64,000 bases of DNA from positions 1 through 64,000 of the IMG/VR virus record IMGVR_UViG_3300034062_004592, one strand, 5' to 3'. The notes beneath the pieces are model-generated. The model was not told where the DNA came from, did not search any database, and saw only the letters and a program-made list of their open reading frames with translations. The position numbers and the translations under genes were made by a program. Source of the stretch: a virus. Below, piece after piece: positions 1 through 8,659 of the stretch (position 1 is its first letter; the number at the start of each line of letters is the position of its first letter).

Positions 1-60
1 AACAGTAAAGTAACCGAGGTGGTAACGAACTCTACTTTTGTCGTAGTCGCTTAACTGCAC
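1..60 (-). CDS. Partial unknown protein, 5' end only
   Basis: The minus strand is open from a GTG at 60 to the window edge. The roughly 20 visible residues (reading VQLSDYDKSRVRYHLGY onward) look like an ordinary soluble protein. No ATG is visible in this frame and the 3' end lies outside the window, so the start is a guess; the frame also stays open a little upstream of the GTG. It would be the next gene of the minus-strand virion operon after the M23 peptidase. Confidence 0.35.
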   Translation of the reverse strand, partial: MQLSDYDKSRVRYHLGYFTV

Positions 61-99
61 TTCTACGTGTCGTTGTCTTTCAATTATAAAAGCAAGTAA

Positions 100-837
100 T
101 CAACCAAACAGGCCATTGAGGTAATCTGATGTGGCGCTGGATTGACCCATAAGTAACGGATCGTTTGTTCTGTAAGAATCCAGGAATCCCATGGGGTTGA
201 GTGCTTGTGAAATTAAACCTCCAACCAACTGTTCTTTAAGTGCGTCTTGTATTGTTTTCTTGGGTTTTTCTGATTCTTTACCCTGCAACTGAGCGCCGTA
301 CATGAATGCTTTAATGATGTCGTCAGCTCGAGAATCTGTGCCCCCTTGTGGTTGAGTCGGTGCTGCAGTTGGTGCAGTTGATGCAATAGCCCCGGCTTTG
401 CCAAGGGATTTCATGTGTCCGAAACCAAGTTCGTATTTGTTATCTCCTGTGGTAAATGCTGCTAGGTTGCCGTAACCACCTTGATTAGCAAGGGGCTTGT
501 ATGTACCAGAGCCTTCGAAATAAACCGGAGTTCCTTCTGGAAGAGCCCAATCTTCTCCCCGGTGAAACGAACTGGCTCCCTTGGTTGGAGCACTGCGCGG
601 ACCATACTTGGAAGTCAGGCTGATCCCAGCTTGTGGATTGAAATCGTATTTACCTTCTTTGTTTTTAATCAGTGCTGGGACTCTTTGCTCGCCAACGCGA
701 ACACCAGCCAAAGCAGAACGAATAGTAGAGGGATCAATATATTGTCCTGTCGAAAGATCTTTCACATAAACATGCTTATGGGGACCGGTTGATACTCCGG
801 TAGAGCCCACCTGTCCTAAGTATGTTATGCCTGCCAT
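100..837 (-). CDS. M23/LytM-like peptidase with circularly permuted motif order
   Basis: A 245-aa protein carrying every signature of a zinc M23 (LytM) endopeptidase in an unusual order. The HxH motif that normally ends the domain is N-terminal (STGPHKHVYV, His20/His22). It is followed by HRGED (His92, Asp96), GYGN and GFGHM (His141), which normally come first. The C-terminal ~90 residues are a P/T/Q-rich linker and a tail. M23 enzymes cut peptidoglycan cross-bridges, so as the gene next to the HhH and capsid genes a virion-associated lysin is plausible. The start is the ATG at 837. Permutation is seen; activity is inferred. Confidence 0.65.
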   Translation of the reverse strand: MAGITYLGQVGSTGVSTGPHKHVYVKDLSTGQYIDPSTIRSALAGVRVGEQRVPALIKNKEGKYDFNPQAGISLTSKYGPRSAPTKGASSFHRGEDWALPEGTPVYFEGSGTYKPLANQGGYGNLAAFTTGDNKYELGFGHMKSLGKAGAIASTAPTAAPTQPQGGTDSRADDIIKAFMYGAQLQGKESEKPKKTIQDALKEQLVGGLISQALNPMGFLDSYRTNDPLLMGQSSATSDYLNGLFG

Positions 838-866
838 GGTATCGTTTTATTCTTCATTGTAAGATT

Positions 867-890
867 AAAAAACCCCTGGTTTCCCAGGGG
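867..890 (-). terminator. Rho-independent terminator
   Basis: A perfect 7-bp CCCCTGG/CCAGGGG stem with a GAAA tetraloop (minus-strand reading) is followed on the minus strand by six Ts. It lies between the HhH gene and the M23 peptidase, so it would end or attenuate capsid-operon transcripts before the peptidase. Confidence 0.8.
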
Positions 891-904
891 CTTGGTGGAG
901 ATAG

Positions 905-1315
905 TTATACGCGAATTAAATCAGCAGCAAGTACGGACTCCCAATCAACACGCTTGATTTGCTTCAGCTGTTCAAGATTATTAAACCTTTCACCCGACAG
1001 AGACATCTGAAGGTCTTTAATCTCACGTGCTGTTTTAAGGCCAATTCCCTTAATGTGATCCGCAAGCATTTGTGCGGTAGCGGAATTGACATTTAAACGG
1101 TGATCAGGGGGGAAATCCCGTGGGTCCTCTTTGGCTGCTTTATCTTTGACTTGAAGAGTTTTTACCTTTTTGGTAGCCTCTTCATCTGGGATAAGTTCAG
1201 AGTTGTAAGCGGTGTAAAGGCGACCGTCCTGATCTTCGACCATGAACCAATCGCCATTATCAAACTCACTAACAACTTTGACGCGAGCGCCAGTTTTTTT
1301 GTGCTGGTAAAGCAT
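905..1315 (-). CDS. Helix-hairpin-helix (ComEA-like) protein
   Basis: 136 aa. The N-terminal ~45 residues look like a small SH3-type beta barrel (MLYQHKKTGARVKVVSEFD then WFMVEDQDGRLY). The C-terminal half has a ComEA-type helix-hairpin-helix pattern: LNVNSATAQMLADHIKGIGL followed by KTAREI and a second hairpin near LEQLKQIKRV. HhH domains bind DNA backbone non-specifically. Between the capsid-associated genes and the M23 peptidase it could be a head-completion or DNA-end protein, but that is inference. Confidence 0.55.
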   Translation of the reverse strand: MLYQHKKTGARVKVVSEFDNGDWFMVEDQDGRLYTAYNSELIPDEEATKKVKTLQVKDKAAKEDPRDFPPDHRLNVNSATAQMLADHIKGIGLKTAREIKDLQMSLSGERFNNLEQLKQIKRVDWESVLAADLIRV

Positions 1316-1353
1316 AAGGACCAGGTGTTAATTCTGGTCCTAGTTTAGCTTAT

Positions 1354-2163
1354 TCAGCTGACAGTGCGGCCAAGCAGGTAAGCTTCGATGTCTTCGTAGC
1401 CAGGGGCAATGTCAGGCTGGACGTAGCAGGTTTCCACAACCAGGTAACCAACACGACCGGCGGCGGCGTCACCGCTGGAGATGTAGAAACCACCGGAAGT
1501 TGTGGTGGAGTTTGCAGTTTCCTTAGCAAATACACGCAACGTGGTCGAGGCAGTAACCGGGTAGTTGACCACAGAACCAGAGACACCAGCGGCGCCAGTA
1601 GCGGTCAGGAAGGCGTTGGTACCATAACCGGCAGTGCCGCCAGCGAAGTAGATTTCGCCAGCTTGGAGGCCGGAAACAGTGGAAGTCAGGTTGGCTTGAA
1701 TCACGCCTTCACCCACGCCAGAAGCGGCGACGGGTGCACCACCGTTGCTGCGACCGAACGAAATGACGTTACCAGTAGCGGCATACACACCAGAGGCAAC
1801 ACGACCGTCACCCCAACCAGAGGCAACCGAAATGGCGGTGCGGTACACGTAAGCAGGCAGTGTGCTGCTGCCAGAGATCACCATGCCCGTGATGTCGGGA
1901 CGAGTGTCATCCTGGCGATAGGGCGAGGGAACGATCACAGCAGCGGAGTTAACGCTACCAGCACCAGAGGTGGTTGTCACTGCGACATAGCCACGCTGCT
2001 GGAAATAACGGTAACCAGGCAGAGCAAGGACCGAGGTGGGGCCACCAAGGGAGCTGTCGAGAGCGCTACCACCTTCGACAACAGAGTCAATGTTCTTGTA
2101 CCAGCCGTTCAGGGGTTCTGCCCAGTTGCCTGGGAAGATTTTTTTAGCGGACAAATAGGTCAT
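1354..2163 (-). CDS. Probable virion structural protein downstream of capsid
   Basis: 269 aa, rich in Gly/Ser/Thr/Ala with alternating beta-type segments and few charged residues, typical of decoration, fibre or minor capsid proteins. It directly follows the major capsid gene (35-nt gap) and is preceded by an AAGGA Shine-Dalgarno-like site, as expected for a highly expressed late gene. No diagnostic domain was recognised. A head decoration protein is the best guess from position. Confidence 0.5.
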   Translation of the reverse strand: MTYLSAKKIFPGNWAEPLNGWYKNIDSVVEGGSALDSSLGGPTSVLALPGYRYFQQRGYVAVTTTSGAGSVNSAAVIVPSPYRQDDTRPDITGMVISGSSTLPAYVYRTAISVASGWGDGRVASGVYAATGNVISFGRSNGGAPVAASGVGEGVIQANLTSTVSGLQAGEIYFAGGTAGYGTNAFLTATGAAGVSGSVVNYPVTASTTLRVFAKETANSTTTSGGFYISSGDAAAGRVGYLVVETCYVQPDIAPGYEDIEAYLLGRTVS

Positions 2164-2198
2164 TTATTTTTCCTTTTGTTAGTTGTTTACGTTATTGA

Positions 2199-3362
2199 TC
2201 AGATGTTACCGTCATCTTGCACGAAGCTGAACGCGGTGGTCACAAAGTCCTTGTTCAGGATTTCAAAACCGGCGTACAGTTGCCAAATAAGAATGATGAA
2301 ACGGCTGAAATCGTCGTTGTTGTTGATCAGAACTTGAGCGTTCGGACCACCGATACCAACGCCAATCGCTTGAGGACCGAAGAAGTAACCTTGAGCGGCT
2401 TCTTTCACGGCATAGCTAGAACCACCGTCAAAGGAAGTGTTGATACTCTTGATCGGGAAGTTAGTGGATTCGAAGAACTTAACGCCTTCAAACTGCACGC
2501 CAGTCGGCATAACAGGTTCGCCAGCCAGGAAGTAGGCTTGACCGGCCTGGGGGCCTTGGTAGAAGCTGGCGTTGTTAGGCAGCATGGGGTTGCCCATGTA
2601 CATGCCTTGACCAGGATTACCAGCGTAACGAGCGATCTCACGGAAGTCAGGGTCACGACGCAGGTGCATCATGAACGTGGGATCGCAAATACAACGATAC
2701 AGACCATCGGCATAGGTCGGAACGTTGCGCTTGCGCAGGTCCTTAACAACGGTCAGCAGGTCGGTACGCACCTGGAACTGCTGCAGGTCAGCGGTGTACT
2801 CAGGACCAGTGTAGGAAATACGTCCAGAAGCATCCTTGACCTTGTTGCCAGCGAAGTAGTAACCACCTTGAGTGGTGGAAGCAGCACCGTTGGCTTCAGC
2901 TTTGGACAGTTCATCAATGAACACGCGGTCACGCCACCGGCGATAGTCGTCAAGCAGCGTCAAGCTACCGATCGACTGGTGGAACATATTCAGGTTACCG
3001 GTATCCAGCAGCATGCGCTGAGCGGTAACCAGTGTTTCGCGAGCAATCTTGAATGTGCTGGGCTGAGTCGGGTCGCCCGGATCCGCAGGACCGGTGTACT
3101 CCTTAAGCACCACCAGAACTTTCTCTTTGGTGATGTTACGGCTGTTAGCGGTACCGATCGTTTGGTCAGCAATACGCTCACGGCTGTCCTTAGTACCAGG
3201 GGTACCCCAGAACTTGTAGCGGTCTAACTGAACGGTTTGACCAGGCTGACGTGTGAAGTCGTGGACAACCACAGGCTCCACAGCCATCTCAGCGATGTAT
3301 GCAGGGTGGGGACGATAAAGTTCCGCACCTAAAATCTTTGGAAAGTCGTTATCAATAAACAC
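2199..3362 (-). CDS. Major capsid protein (probable)
   Basis: 387 aa. Position after terminase, portal and scaffold, length, mixed composition and the absence of enzymatic motifs all fit an HK97-fold major capsid protein. Visible landmarks include the N-terminal segment around LGAELYRPHPAYIAEMA and a long helix-rich centre around LLDDYRRWRDRVFIDEL. The start is a GTG at 3362 preceded by GGAGG about 10 nt upstream. A 10-bp hairpin sits just upstream in the scaffold-capsid gap. The call rests on synteny more than on a motif. Confidence 0.7.
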   Translation of the reverse strand: MFIDNDFPKILGAELYRPHPAYIAEMAVEPVVVHDFTRQPGQTVQLDRYKFWGTPGTKDSRERIADQTIGTANSRNITKEKVLVVLKEYTGPADPGDPTQPSTFKIARETLVTAQRMLLDTGNLNMFHQSIGSLTLLDDYRRWRDRVFIDELSKAEANGAASTTQGGYYFAGNKVKDASGRISYTGPEYTADLQQFQVRTDLLTVVKDLRKRNVPTYADGLYRCICDPTFMMHLRRDPDFREIARYAGNPGQGMYMGNPMLPNNASFYQGPQAGQAYFLAGEPVMPTGVQFEGVKFFESTNFPIKSINTSFDGGSSYAVKEAAQGYFFGPQAIGVGIGGPNAQVLINNNDDFSRFIILIWQLYAGFEILNKDFVTTAFSFVQDDGNI

Positions 3363-3450
3363 TTTGTTTTATCCTCCAGTGTCGCAGGAAGTGTGTTGTC
3401 AGGTGAAAGATTCAGACATGATTATGTCTTATCTAACACAAATTTTAGCA

Positions 3451-3475
3451 GCCGGTAATTTATTTAATTACCGGC
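3451..3475 (-). other. Hairpin between scaffold and capsid genes
   Basis: A perfect 10-bp inverted repeat (GCCGGTAATT/AATTACCGGC) with a 5-nt loop lies in the 119-nt gap upstream of the capsid gene. No long T run follows on either strand, so it is more likely an mRNA-stabilising or processing hairpin, or a weak attenuator, than a full terminator. It may help give the capsid gene its own transcript level. Confidence 0.55.
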
Positions 3476-3481
3476 ATTAAA

Positions 3482-4468
3482 TCATTCCATTACAAACAGT
3501 TTGTTTGCAACGGTCTGAGGCTGAGCTTGGTTCAGGACGCGCCAAGCGTTCTGAGGATCGCGATTCATCATCTCGCCAAAAGTGCCCCAGAAATTCTCAG
3601 GTGCTTGCGGAGCAGCAGCTGTCGGGGGAGCAGGGAAGTTGCCAGCTTGGAACTGACCAATCGACTGAGTCGGATAACCGCGTGTCTCAAGTTCCTGCTC
3701 GTTTTCGTACACAGGGTACGGACCTTCAGGACCAAAAAACTTAAGCGTGTAATCGCTCAGGACATCGGGATTGGTAAGGATCTCGTTGTAGGCAAGATTC
3801 TCTTGATGCTCGTTAATGGCAAAATCAGCGTAACCCTTGATGGTATCAGCGGCGCGGTTTCCCCACGCGACGGCGCTGTCCAGCATTTGCTCCAGGTTTA
3901 GAGCGTAGTTGTTCAGCACTGCCGGAGCTTCGATCCCGAACGCGTCCATCACGTACCGACTGTCCTGGCTCATTCCCAGGAGGTCCGCCATTTGGGTTGC
4001 CGCCTCCTGCAAGGATTGATTGGAGGAGGTTGGGGAATAGCTGGGCGAGTATGCCTGGTTGGGAGACCAAGTCTGCGGAGCCGATTGTTGCGTAGCTTGG
4101 CTGCTGTACTGTCCGTAATTGGCCGGGGTATACGCCGTCGTCGGCGGCGATGGTTGACCCTGGAACGGGGATTGGACTGGTGCGCTCAGCAGATTCACCA
4201 CCTTGTTGAACGCCGATTCCCAGGGATTCCCCGCCGAGTCCGCCGCCGGTTGGGATTGGGGGGCGTACTGAGTAGGGCTGGATTGGTAGCTGGGGGCTGC
4301 CTGAGGTACCGCTTGGGGGTAACTGGTACCCACCTGATACGCCACCGGAGCCGGAGCCTGGTAACTGGCCGGAGCTGCTTGCGGTGCTGCCACCACGTAG
4401 CTGCTCGGCGCGACGGCCACTGGTGCTTGGCTCGTCTGTGGGATCGATTGGACGGTAGCGTCCTGCAT
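3482..4468 (-). CDS. Probable scaffold protein
   Basis: 328 aa lying between portal and capsid. The first ~150 residues are low-complexity P/Q/A/S/Y (repeats such as APAPVAY and SYPQAVPQ). The rest is charged and helical (LQEAATQMADLLGMSQ, then LNLEQMLDSAVAWGNR). Size, disorder and position match phage scaffolds. The ATG at 4468 has a good AAGGAG site. Unusually, its first 623 nt overlap the 3' end of the portal reading frame in another frame. Confidence 0.65.
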   Translation of the reverse strand: MQDATVQSIPQTSQAPVAVAPSSYVVAAPQAAPASYQAPAPVAYQVGTSYPQAVPQAAPSYQSSPTQYAPQSQPAADSAGNPWESAFNKVVNLLSAPVQSPFQGQPSPPTTAYTPANYGQYSSQATQQSAPQTWSPNQAYSPSYSPTSSNQSLQEAATQMADLLGMSQDSRYVMDAFGIEAPAVLNNYALNLEQMLDSAVAWGNRAADTIKGYADFAINEHQENLAYNEILTNPDVLSDYTLKFFGPEGPYPVYENEQELETRGYPTQSIGQFQAGNFPAPPTAAAPQAPENFWGTFGEMMNRDPQNAWRVLNQAQPQTVANKLFVME

Positions 4469-6218
4469 AACTCATCTCCTTTTGTAAAGCTTCTAAAGTG
4501 CGATATAGATAGGGTGTTAAATCTAATCGCGGGTCCGCAGCCATCGGTAAGTCCGGTGATTGCGGATGGGGAGTTTGCATCATTCCCCCCACAAGGCGAG
4601 CAAATTGAGAGTATGCACTCTGCAATTCATTCACCATTCTGAACGGAAACCCAGATAACATCTCGGCCCGTTCCTCATCCGTCTTGGACGGGAAGAGGTA
4701 TTTCAGTGCCTCAATGCTATCAACACCTAACTCCTGTAAGTTGCGTACCACGATGGAGTTGTTCAGGATGTCTTGAGTGGAATCCTCATAAACAGGTCCA
4801 AGCCAACGCCACTGCATGGTCACATCGCCATCTGGAATCAAACCAGAAACACCAGGAGGGATCTGCTGCGTTTGAAGGCAAGCCATCATCAACTGCTTGA
4901 CTTGATCATCAAATGCACTCATGGCATCGTTGTAAGCTGCCAAGTCTTCCGCACTAGATTCCTCTGGAAGATCCAGGGGTTTTTCTAATCCTGCAGCGGC
5001 GGCAAGCGTCTCCTTAAACAGGCGTTCTTCTTGGTAGATAATTAGCTCAAAACAACGGCAGATACCGTAAGTGTAAATGGCAATTGCCTTTTTCTTGGAC
5101 GTGGCAGAAACACGACCAAACAATGACTTGTACTCAGTAGCAGTCACGCCTGCAGAAATTGACAGTTCGTCAACGCCGCCCAGGGCGGTGCGAATTTCTT
5201 CTCGGTACTGACGTGCAAAAGAATTCTGGTCGCCAGTGATGGCATCGGGAACAATGTAACCAACACGGTCGTTTGGTTCCAGGTTTGCAATGACGCGTGG
5301 AACTCGGATCTGTCCGTCAACACCACGGTGAATGGGATCAGCCTTGAATCGGGATTGACTCAGTCCACTGGGACCACTGAACCCAGAGTTAGCTGCGATA
5401 GAAGGACGCTGAACAACGTTCTCGCCACCGGCCTCCATCAAGTCAGTCTTGGGCCTGGAGGAAAGAAGCGTGGGGTTACCAAAGAACTGTACGTTCTTGC
5501 GCATGGTGCGAACCATTTCGTCATGCGTGCAGATGTGATTGGCTAACGCTTCAAATTCACCGACACCTTCAGTAGAGAAACCCTTGACGTTATGGAAAAT
5601 TTCTACGCAAGGAATAAAGCCCAGCGTATTTGTAAACGTTTTTGTTCTACCAAAATTTGCTTGGTAGTTGCTATCAAACGACAGCTCACCTTCCGAGTGG
5701 GTTTCTTCAATCGTTTTGCGTTTGATTGAAAGGCGGATGTAACGCTTTGCACCGCCCTGTCCCATGGTGGCCGGACCACTTAAACTTGCGGAATCAATGT
5801 CCTGCTGGTAACCAAACCCGTTCTTGACCTTGTAGCTGTAAATGATTACAACTTCATCAAGCTCGCCATCAATGTTGTAATAGCTACGATATTCGTGCTT
5901 ACGAAAGTAGTAAAGACGATAGTTGTTCTGAGTTGGACGGATGTAAAAAAGACCTTGCCCATCACAAAGTGAATAATCCCAGATTGAATCGAAGCGGATG
6001 TCGAGAGAGTTGTATTTGATTACACGGTCAATAAAGTCTTTGCGCTGATTCCCAAAGTTATCCTGCACAGGAAAAAACTCAACACCCTGGCGGATGCCGA
6101 ATAATTTCATCTGCGCTAGGTGTGAAGCTACGACGCCAGTGTCAATCATTGACCCGCCGTCTTTTTCAAGATACGAGTCAATAATTTCCTTGAGTCTAGA
6201 CTTAGCGTCGACGGCCAT
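3846..6218 (-). CDS. Portal protein (probable)
   Basis: 790 aa, downstream of the large terminase gene and upstream of the capsid gene, with the length and mixed alpha/beta pattern of large portal proteins. Residues 1-580 look like a folded protein. The last ~207 residues, encoded within the scaffold gene in a different frame, are S/G/P/R-rich and may be disordered or may not be part of the functional product. The start ATG at 6218 overlaps the stop of the upstream small gene (TAATG), with AAGGA nearby. The call is by synteny. Confidence 0.7.
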   Translation of the reverse strand: MAVDAKSRLKEIIDSYLEKDGGSMIDTGVVASHLAQMKLFGIRQGVEFFPVQDNFGNQRKDFIDRVIKYNSLDIRFDSIWDYSLCDGQGLFYIRPTQNNYRLYYFRKHEYRSYYNIDGELDEVVIIYSYKVKNGFGYQQDIDSASLSGPATMGQGGAKRYIRLSIKRKTIEETHSEGELSFDSNYQANFGRTKTFTNTLGFIPCVEIFHNVKGFSTEGVGEFEALANHICTHDEMVRTMRKNVQFFGNPTLLSSRPKTDLMEAGGENVVQRPSIAANSGFSGPSGLSQSRFKADPIHRGVDGQIRVPRVIANLEPNDRVGYIVPDAITGDQNSFARQYREEIRTALGGVDELSISAGVTATEYKSLFGRVSATSKKKAIAIYTYGICRCFELIIYQEERLFKETLAAAAGLEKPLDLPEESSAEDLAAYNDAMSAFDDQVKQLMMACLQTQQIPPGVSGLIPDGDVTMQWRWLGPVYEDSTQDILNNSIVVRNLQELGVDSIEALKYLFPSKTDEERAEMLSGFPFRMVNELQSAYSQFARLVGGMMQTPHPQSPDLPMAADPRLDLTPYLYRTLEALQKEMSYAGRYRPIDPTDEPSTSGRRAEQLRGGSTASSSGQLPGSGSGGVSGGYQLPPSGTSGSPQLPIQPYSVRPPIPTGGGLGGESLGIGVQQGGESAERTSPIPVPGSTIAADDGVYPGQLRTVQQPSYATIGSADLVSQPGILAQLFPNLLQSILAGGGNPNGGPPGNEPGQSVRDGRVRDRSSGSAEQLRSKPGANAGQRRRVGKPRR

Positions 6219-6364
6219 TAACTATTTTCCTTTTTCTTTGACTCAATCTTAGCAGCTTTTGCTTGCTTCTTAAAGTGCAACCATTTGCCAAAATACACCA
6301 GTTCGGCAGAGGAATAAAGCTCTGGATTATGCAGCGCTTGCTTTACAAGTTTTTTAGTTTTCAT
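6218..6364 (-). CDS. Small basic protein upstream of portal
   Basis: 48 aa (MKTKKLVKQALHNPELYSSA...), lysine-rich and helical. It sits in a tight virion operon and its TAA overlaps the portal ATG, which argues for translation coupling and that the gene is real. No function recognised. Confidence 0.6.
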   Translation of the reverse strand: MKTKKLVKQALHNPELYSSAELVYFGKWLHFKKQAKAAKIESKKKENS

Positions 6365-6373
6365 AGCGTTTCC

Positions 6374-6592
6374 TTACGAAACAAATTTGGATTGGAACCC
6401 GGCTGGCAACTGCTCAGCGTCAGCCACTCCCTGAAGATTGCCAACAGCACCGGGTAAATTGCTGGAACCAAACGCCGAAGGGAATTTTTTAAATTTTGCG
6501 CCGGGAGGGGTGTCGAAACTTGGGTTAACAGCAAGTAGGCCACCTTGGTTACCGGGGGCTCCAGGGACGTTGAGTTCTCCGCCGTAATACAT
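6374..6592 (-). CDS. Small virion-operon protein, unknown
   Basis: 72 aa, Gly/Pro/Ala/Asn-rich with little predicted regular structure (begins MYYGGELNVPGAPGNQGG). AAAGGA lies upstream of the ATG. Located between an AbrB-like gene and a small basic gene; composition suggests a structural or flexible virion component. No family recognised. Confidence 0.55.
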   Translation of the reverse strand: MYYGGELNVPGAPGNQGGLLAVNPSFDTPPGAKFKKFPSAFGSSNLPGAVGNLQGVADAEQLPAGFQSKFVS

Positions 6593-6616
6593 GTGCTTAT
6601 CTTGTTTTCCTTTATT

Positions 6617-6799
6617 CTAGTCCTCTAAAACTTCGTAACCGGAAGCGTCATTTACCTTGGAAATTACGATACCTTCGCCGCGTACATCCCAATTCAAAAC
6701 ATCGCCCTCTTGCCAACCCAGCTCTTCGATTACTTCATCAGGCAAAATAATGTATTGATCTCCGTTTTCGTCCTCTTGTACTTCAAGGATGTAACTCAT
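6617..6799 (-). CDS. AbrB/MazE-like swapped-hairpin protein
   Basis: 60 aa. The pattern QYIILPDEVIEELGWQEGD followed by a beta strand (IVISKV) is the classic AbrB/SpoVT/MazE DNA-binding fold, here as a minimal single domain. Such proteins act as dimeric transition-state regulators or antitoxins. No toxin-like partner is adjacent, and the gene lies inside the virion operon (its start overlaps the stop of the upstream membrane protein), so its target is unknown. Confidence 0.65.
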   Translation of the reverse strand: MSYILEVQEDENGDQYIILPDEVIEELGWQEGDVLNWDVRGEGIVISKVNDASGYEVLED

Positions 6800-7167
6800 T
6801 TGGTCAAAAGCTTTTCCATCAGTTTATCAAGCTTATTATTGATCTCGCGAAAATTGTTGTGCATTTCTTGAATTTCCCTTAAGAAGTCCACCTTGAGCAC
6901 GTAGTCCAGTGGCATGCGGTTGACTTGGTCTTCCAAGACCTCCACTCTTCGGTTTTGTGAATTAAGTCTTTCGCCCAGGCGGCTCATAAGCTTACTCATT
7001 GCCCAGGAGCCACCTGTCGCAGCTGAGATCACTGCCGTAAGAGCAATGGCTAAATATTCTGGTCCCACGAATCCAAGGTTTTTTAATATTCTAAGAGTCA
7101 GTAATCGAGGTGTAACTGTCCCTTCCTTGCTAATCCGGTAACAAGCCAGACGAGAGCGTCGACACAA
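6796..7167 (-). CDS. Membrane protein with coiled-coil tail (holin-like candidate)
   Basis: Up to 123 aa. One hydrophobic segment (GPEYLAIALTAVISAATGG) is followed by a long charged heptad-type coiled coil ending LDKLMEKLLTK. The ATG at 7167 would overlap the terminase end by 70 nt; a GTG at about 7068, just before the hydrophobic segment, is an alternative start. One TM plus coiled coil is seen in phage holin-like or membrane-anchor proteins; the endolysin is far away (61-62 kb), so the holin call is tentative. Confidence 0.5.
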   Translation of the reverse strand: MCRRSRLACYRISKEGTVTPRLLTLRILKNLGFVGPEYLAIALTAVISAATGGSWAMSKLMSRLGERLNSQNRRVEVLEDQVNRMPLDYVLKVDFLREIQEMHNNFREINNKLDKLMEKLLTK

Positions 7168-8627
7168 TCGTCGTGACTACTTACGCCAAAGTTGGTAAGC
7201 TCTTCAAACATGTTGGTGAAATTACGAAAACGATTGAAGATGATCTTGCGGTCCTCAAACATACCCATAATGCCACGGAAGCGAGCCAACTTATCTGCCC
7301 TGAAACCTTTAACGGGATGCCAAATTAAATTGTAAAGACCTTCATTGTTCAGACAAACACGTTTGAAGTCCGCCTCCAGGGATGCCTGGTACTGTACGGC
7401 CTCACTCCAAATGTCGCACGTTGAATAGCTGGGGTAATACAAACCGCTTTGTTCGTCTTTGGCAATCACTGACCAATCATTCAACAACTCCTTGAGGGCA
7501 TCAAGTTTTTCAAGGTTACCCATGACGCGAATACGTCGGTAATCAATGATGTGAATGCGGTCGCCAATGCGACCACCAAGAATCATAACTGTGTAATCGT
7601 TTTTCTCTTTAGTGCCAGCGGAGAGATCAACCCCAACCCCAAGGGCGTCAAACTCCGTTGCAATTTCCGCTTTCACAATCAACTCCGGAGCCAACGAAAG
7701 TTCGTTCTGCCGAACGATTTGATTCATGTACTGGAACGAGAAAGCAATTGGTGCTTGCCGTTTTTTCTCCTTTAGGTAATCCAATGACCACATGTCTGGC
7801 CAATACGATTCCTCTTCACCAGTGATGGGATTGTTTTGAATTGCTGAAAGGATAATCTGTTGCCAGTTGTTTTGTTCATTAAATGTTGTGGAGTGAATGT
7901 CATCGTGTCTGAAGCGAGTACCAAGGCAGATCGCTCGTGCACCTTCAAACATGGTTGGTGCAATCACAGCATTCCAGTTGTCCTGCATCTGTTTCCTGAT
8001 GTCAGGGTTGGCAATATCTGCGGCCGACTTGATGGCGTCATCAATCATGACCAAGTGCGAACGCTTGGAAGTCACCGAACCCTTGAGGCCTGCTGCGCAA
8101 AGCGTGAACTGTTCGTCACCTGTTACATCAATGCCAGCAAACTTGTGATCAATTGACCAGTACTCATTGCTGGTGGCGTTCTTCAAAAGGCGAACTTTAG
8201 GGAAAACCTCTTGGTATCGCTTGCTTTCAATGATGCGTTTGATGGTGGAAGATTTGGAACGAGCGATGTCAACGGTGTAAGACAGATACAGAATCTGCAG
8301 TGGCAATCCTGCGTGCGTATGGATGCCAATGGCCCATGCCGTAAGCAGACCCAATACTGTGGACTTAGCGGAGCCCCTGGGTGCCAGGAGATCCACGTTG
8401 GGACCAGCGATCTTAATGAGGCAACTGCTGTCCTCCTCTGTGACAAAGTGTCGATGCCAGTTGAGGTGATGAGCAGCCGGTGGTTTATCTGCTACGTATT
8501 CACAGAAGAAGCCAAAATCTTCTTGGGCTTTCTTCAGTGCTTCTGCGTTACGTGGCTTGCGTATTTGCTGTCTGCGTGCGGCGGCTTGAGCATTGCGGCG
8601 GTAAGCAAGATGCGTATAGCTTGGCAC
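7098..8627 (-). CDS. terL: Terminase large subunit
   Basis: 509 aa. The ATPase domain has Walker A APRGSAKST (residues 82-90), Walker B HLVMIDDAI and the following motif LGTRFRHDD. The C-terminal nuclease has VGVDLSAGTKEKNDYTVMIL and a terminal acidic CVDALVW, matching the RNase H-like terminase nuclease. It packages DNA into the prohead through the portal. The start is an ATG at 8627; upstream lie a small basic gene and the putative small subunit. Confidence 0.93.
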   Translation of the reverse strand: MPSYTHLAYRRNAQAAARRQQIRKPRNAEALKKAQEDFGFFCEYVADKPPAAHHLNWHRHFVTEEDSSCLIKIAGPNVDLLAPRGSAKSTVLGLLTAWAIGIHTHAGLPLQILYLSYTVDIARSKSSTIKRIIESKRYQEVFPKVRLLKNATSNEYWSIDHKFAGIDVTGDEQFTLCAAGLKGSVTSKRSHLVMIDDAIKSAADIANPDIRKQMQDNWNAVIAPTMFEGARAICLGTRFRHDDIHSTTFNEQNNWQQIILSAIQNNPITGEEESYWPDMWSLDYLKEKKRQAPIAFSFQYMNQIVRQNELSLAPELIVKAEIATEFDALGVGVDLSAGTKEKNDYTVMILGGRIGDRIHIIDYRRIRVMGNLEKLDALKELLNDWSVIAKDEQSGLYYPSYSTCDIWSEAVQYQASLEADFKRVCLNNEGLYNLIWHPVKGFRADKLARFRGIMGMFEDRKIIFNRFRNFTNMFEELTNFGVSSHDDCVDALVWLVTGLARKGQLHLDY

Positions 8628-8659
8628 AGCAGTAATTCAGAGTATTACTGAATACTACC

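Noticed and set aside
2217-3227. 336-codon plus-strand open frame inside the capsid gene
   Set aside because: Codon-bias shadow of the capsid gene on the opposite strand; the capsid call is supported by synteny and a GGAGG site.
3992-4642. 216-codon plus-strand frame opposite portal/scaffold
   Set aside because: Arg/Leu-rich antisense reading of a GC-rich low-complexity region.
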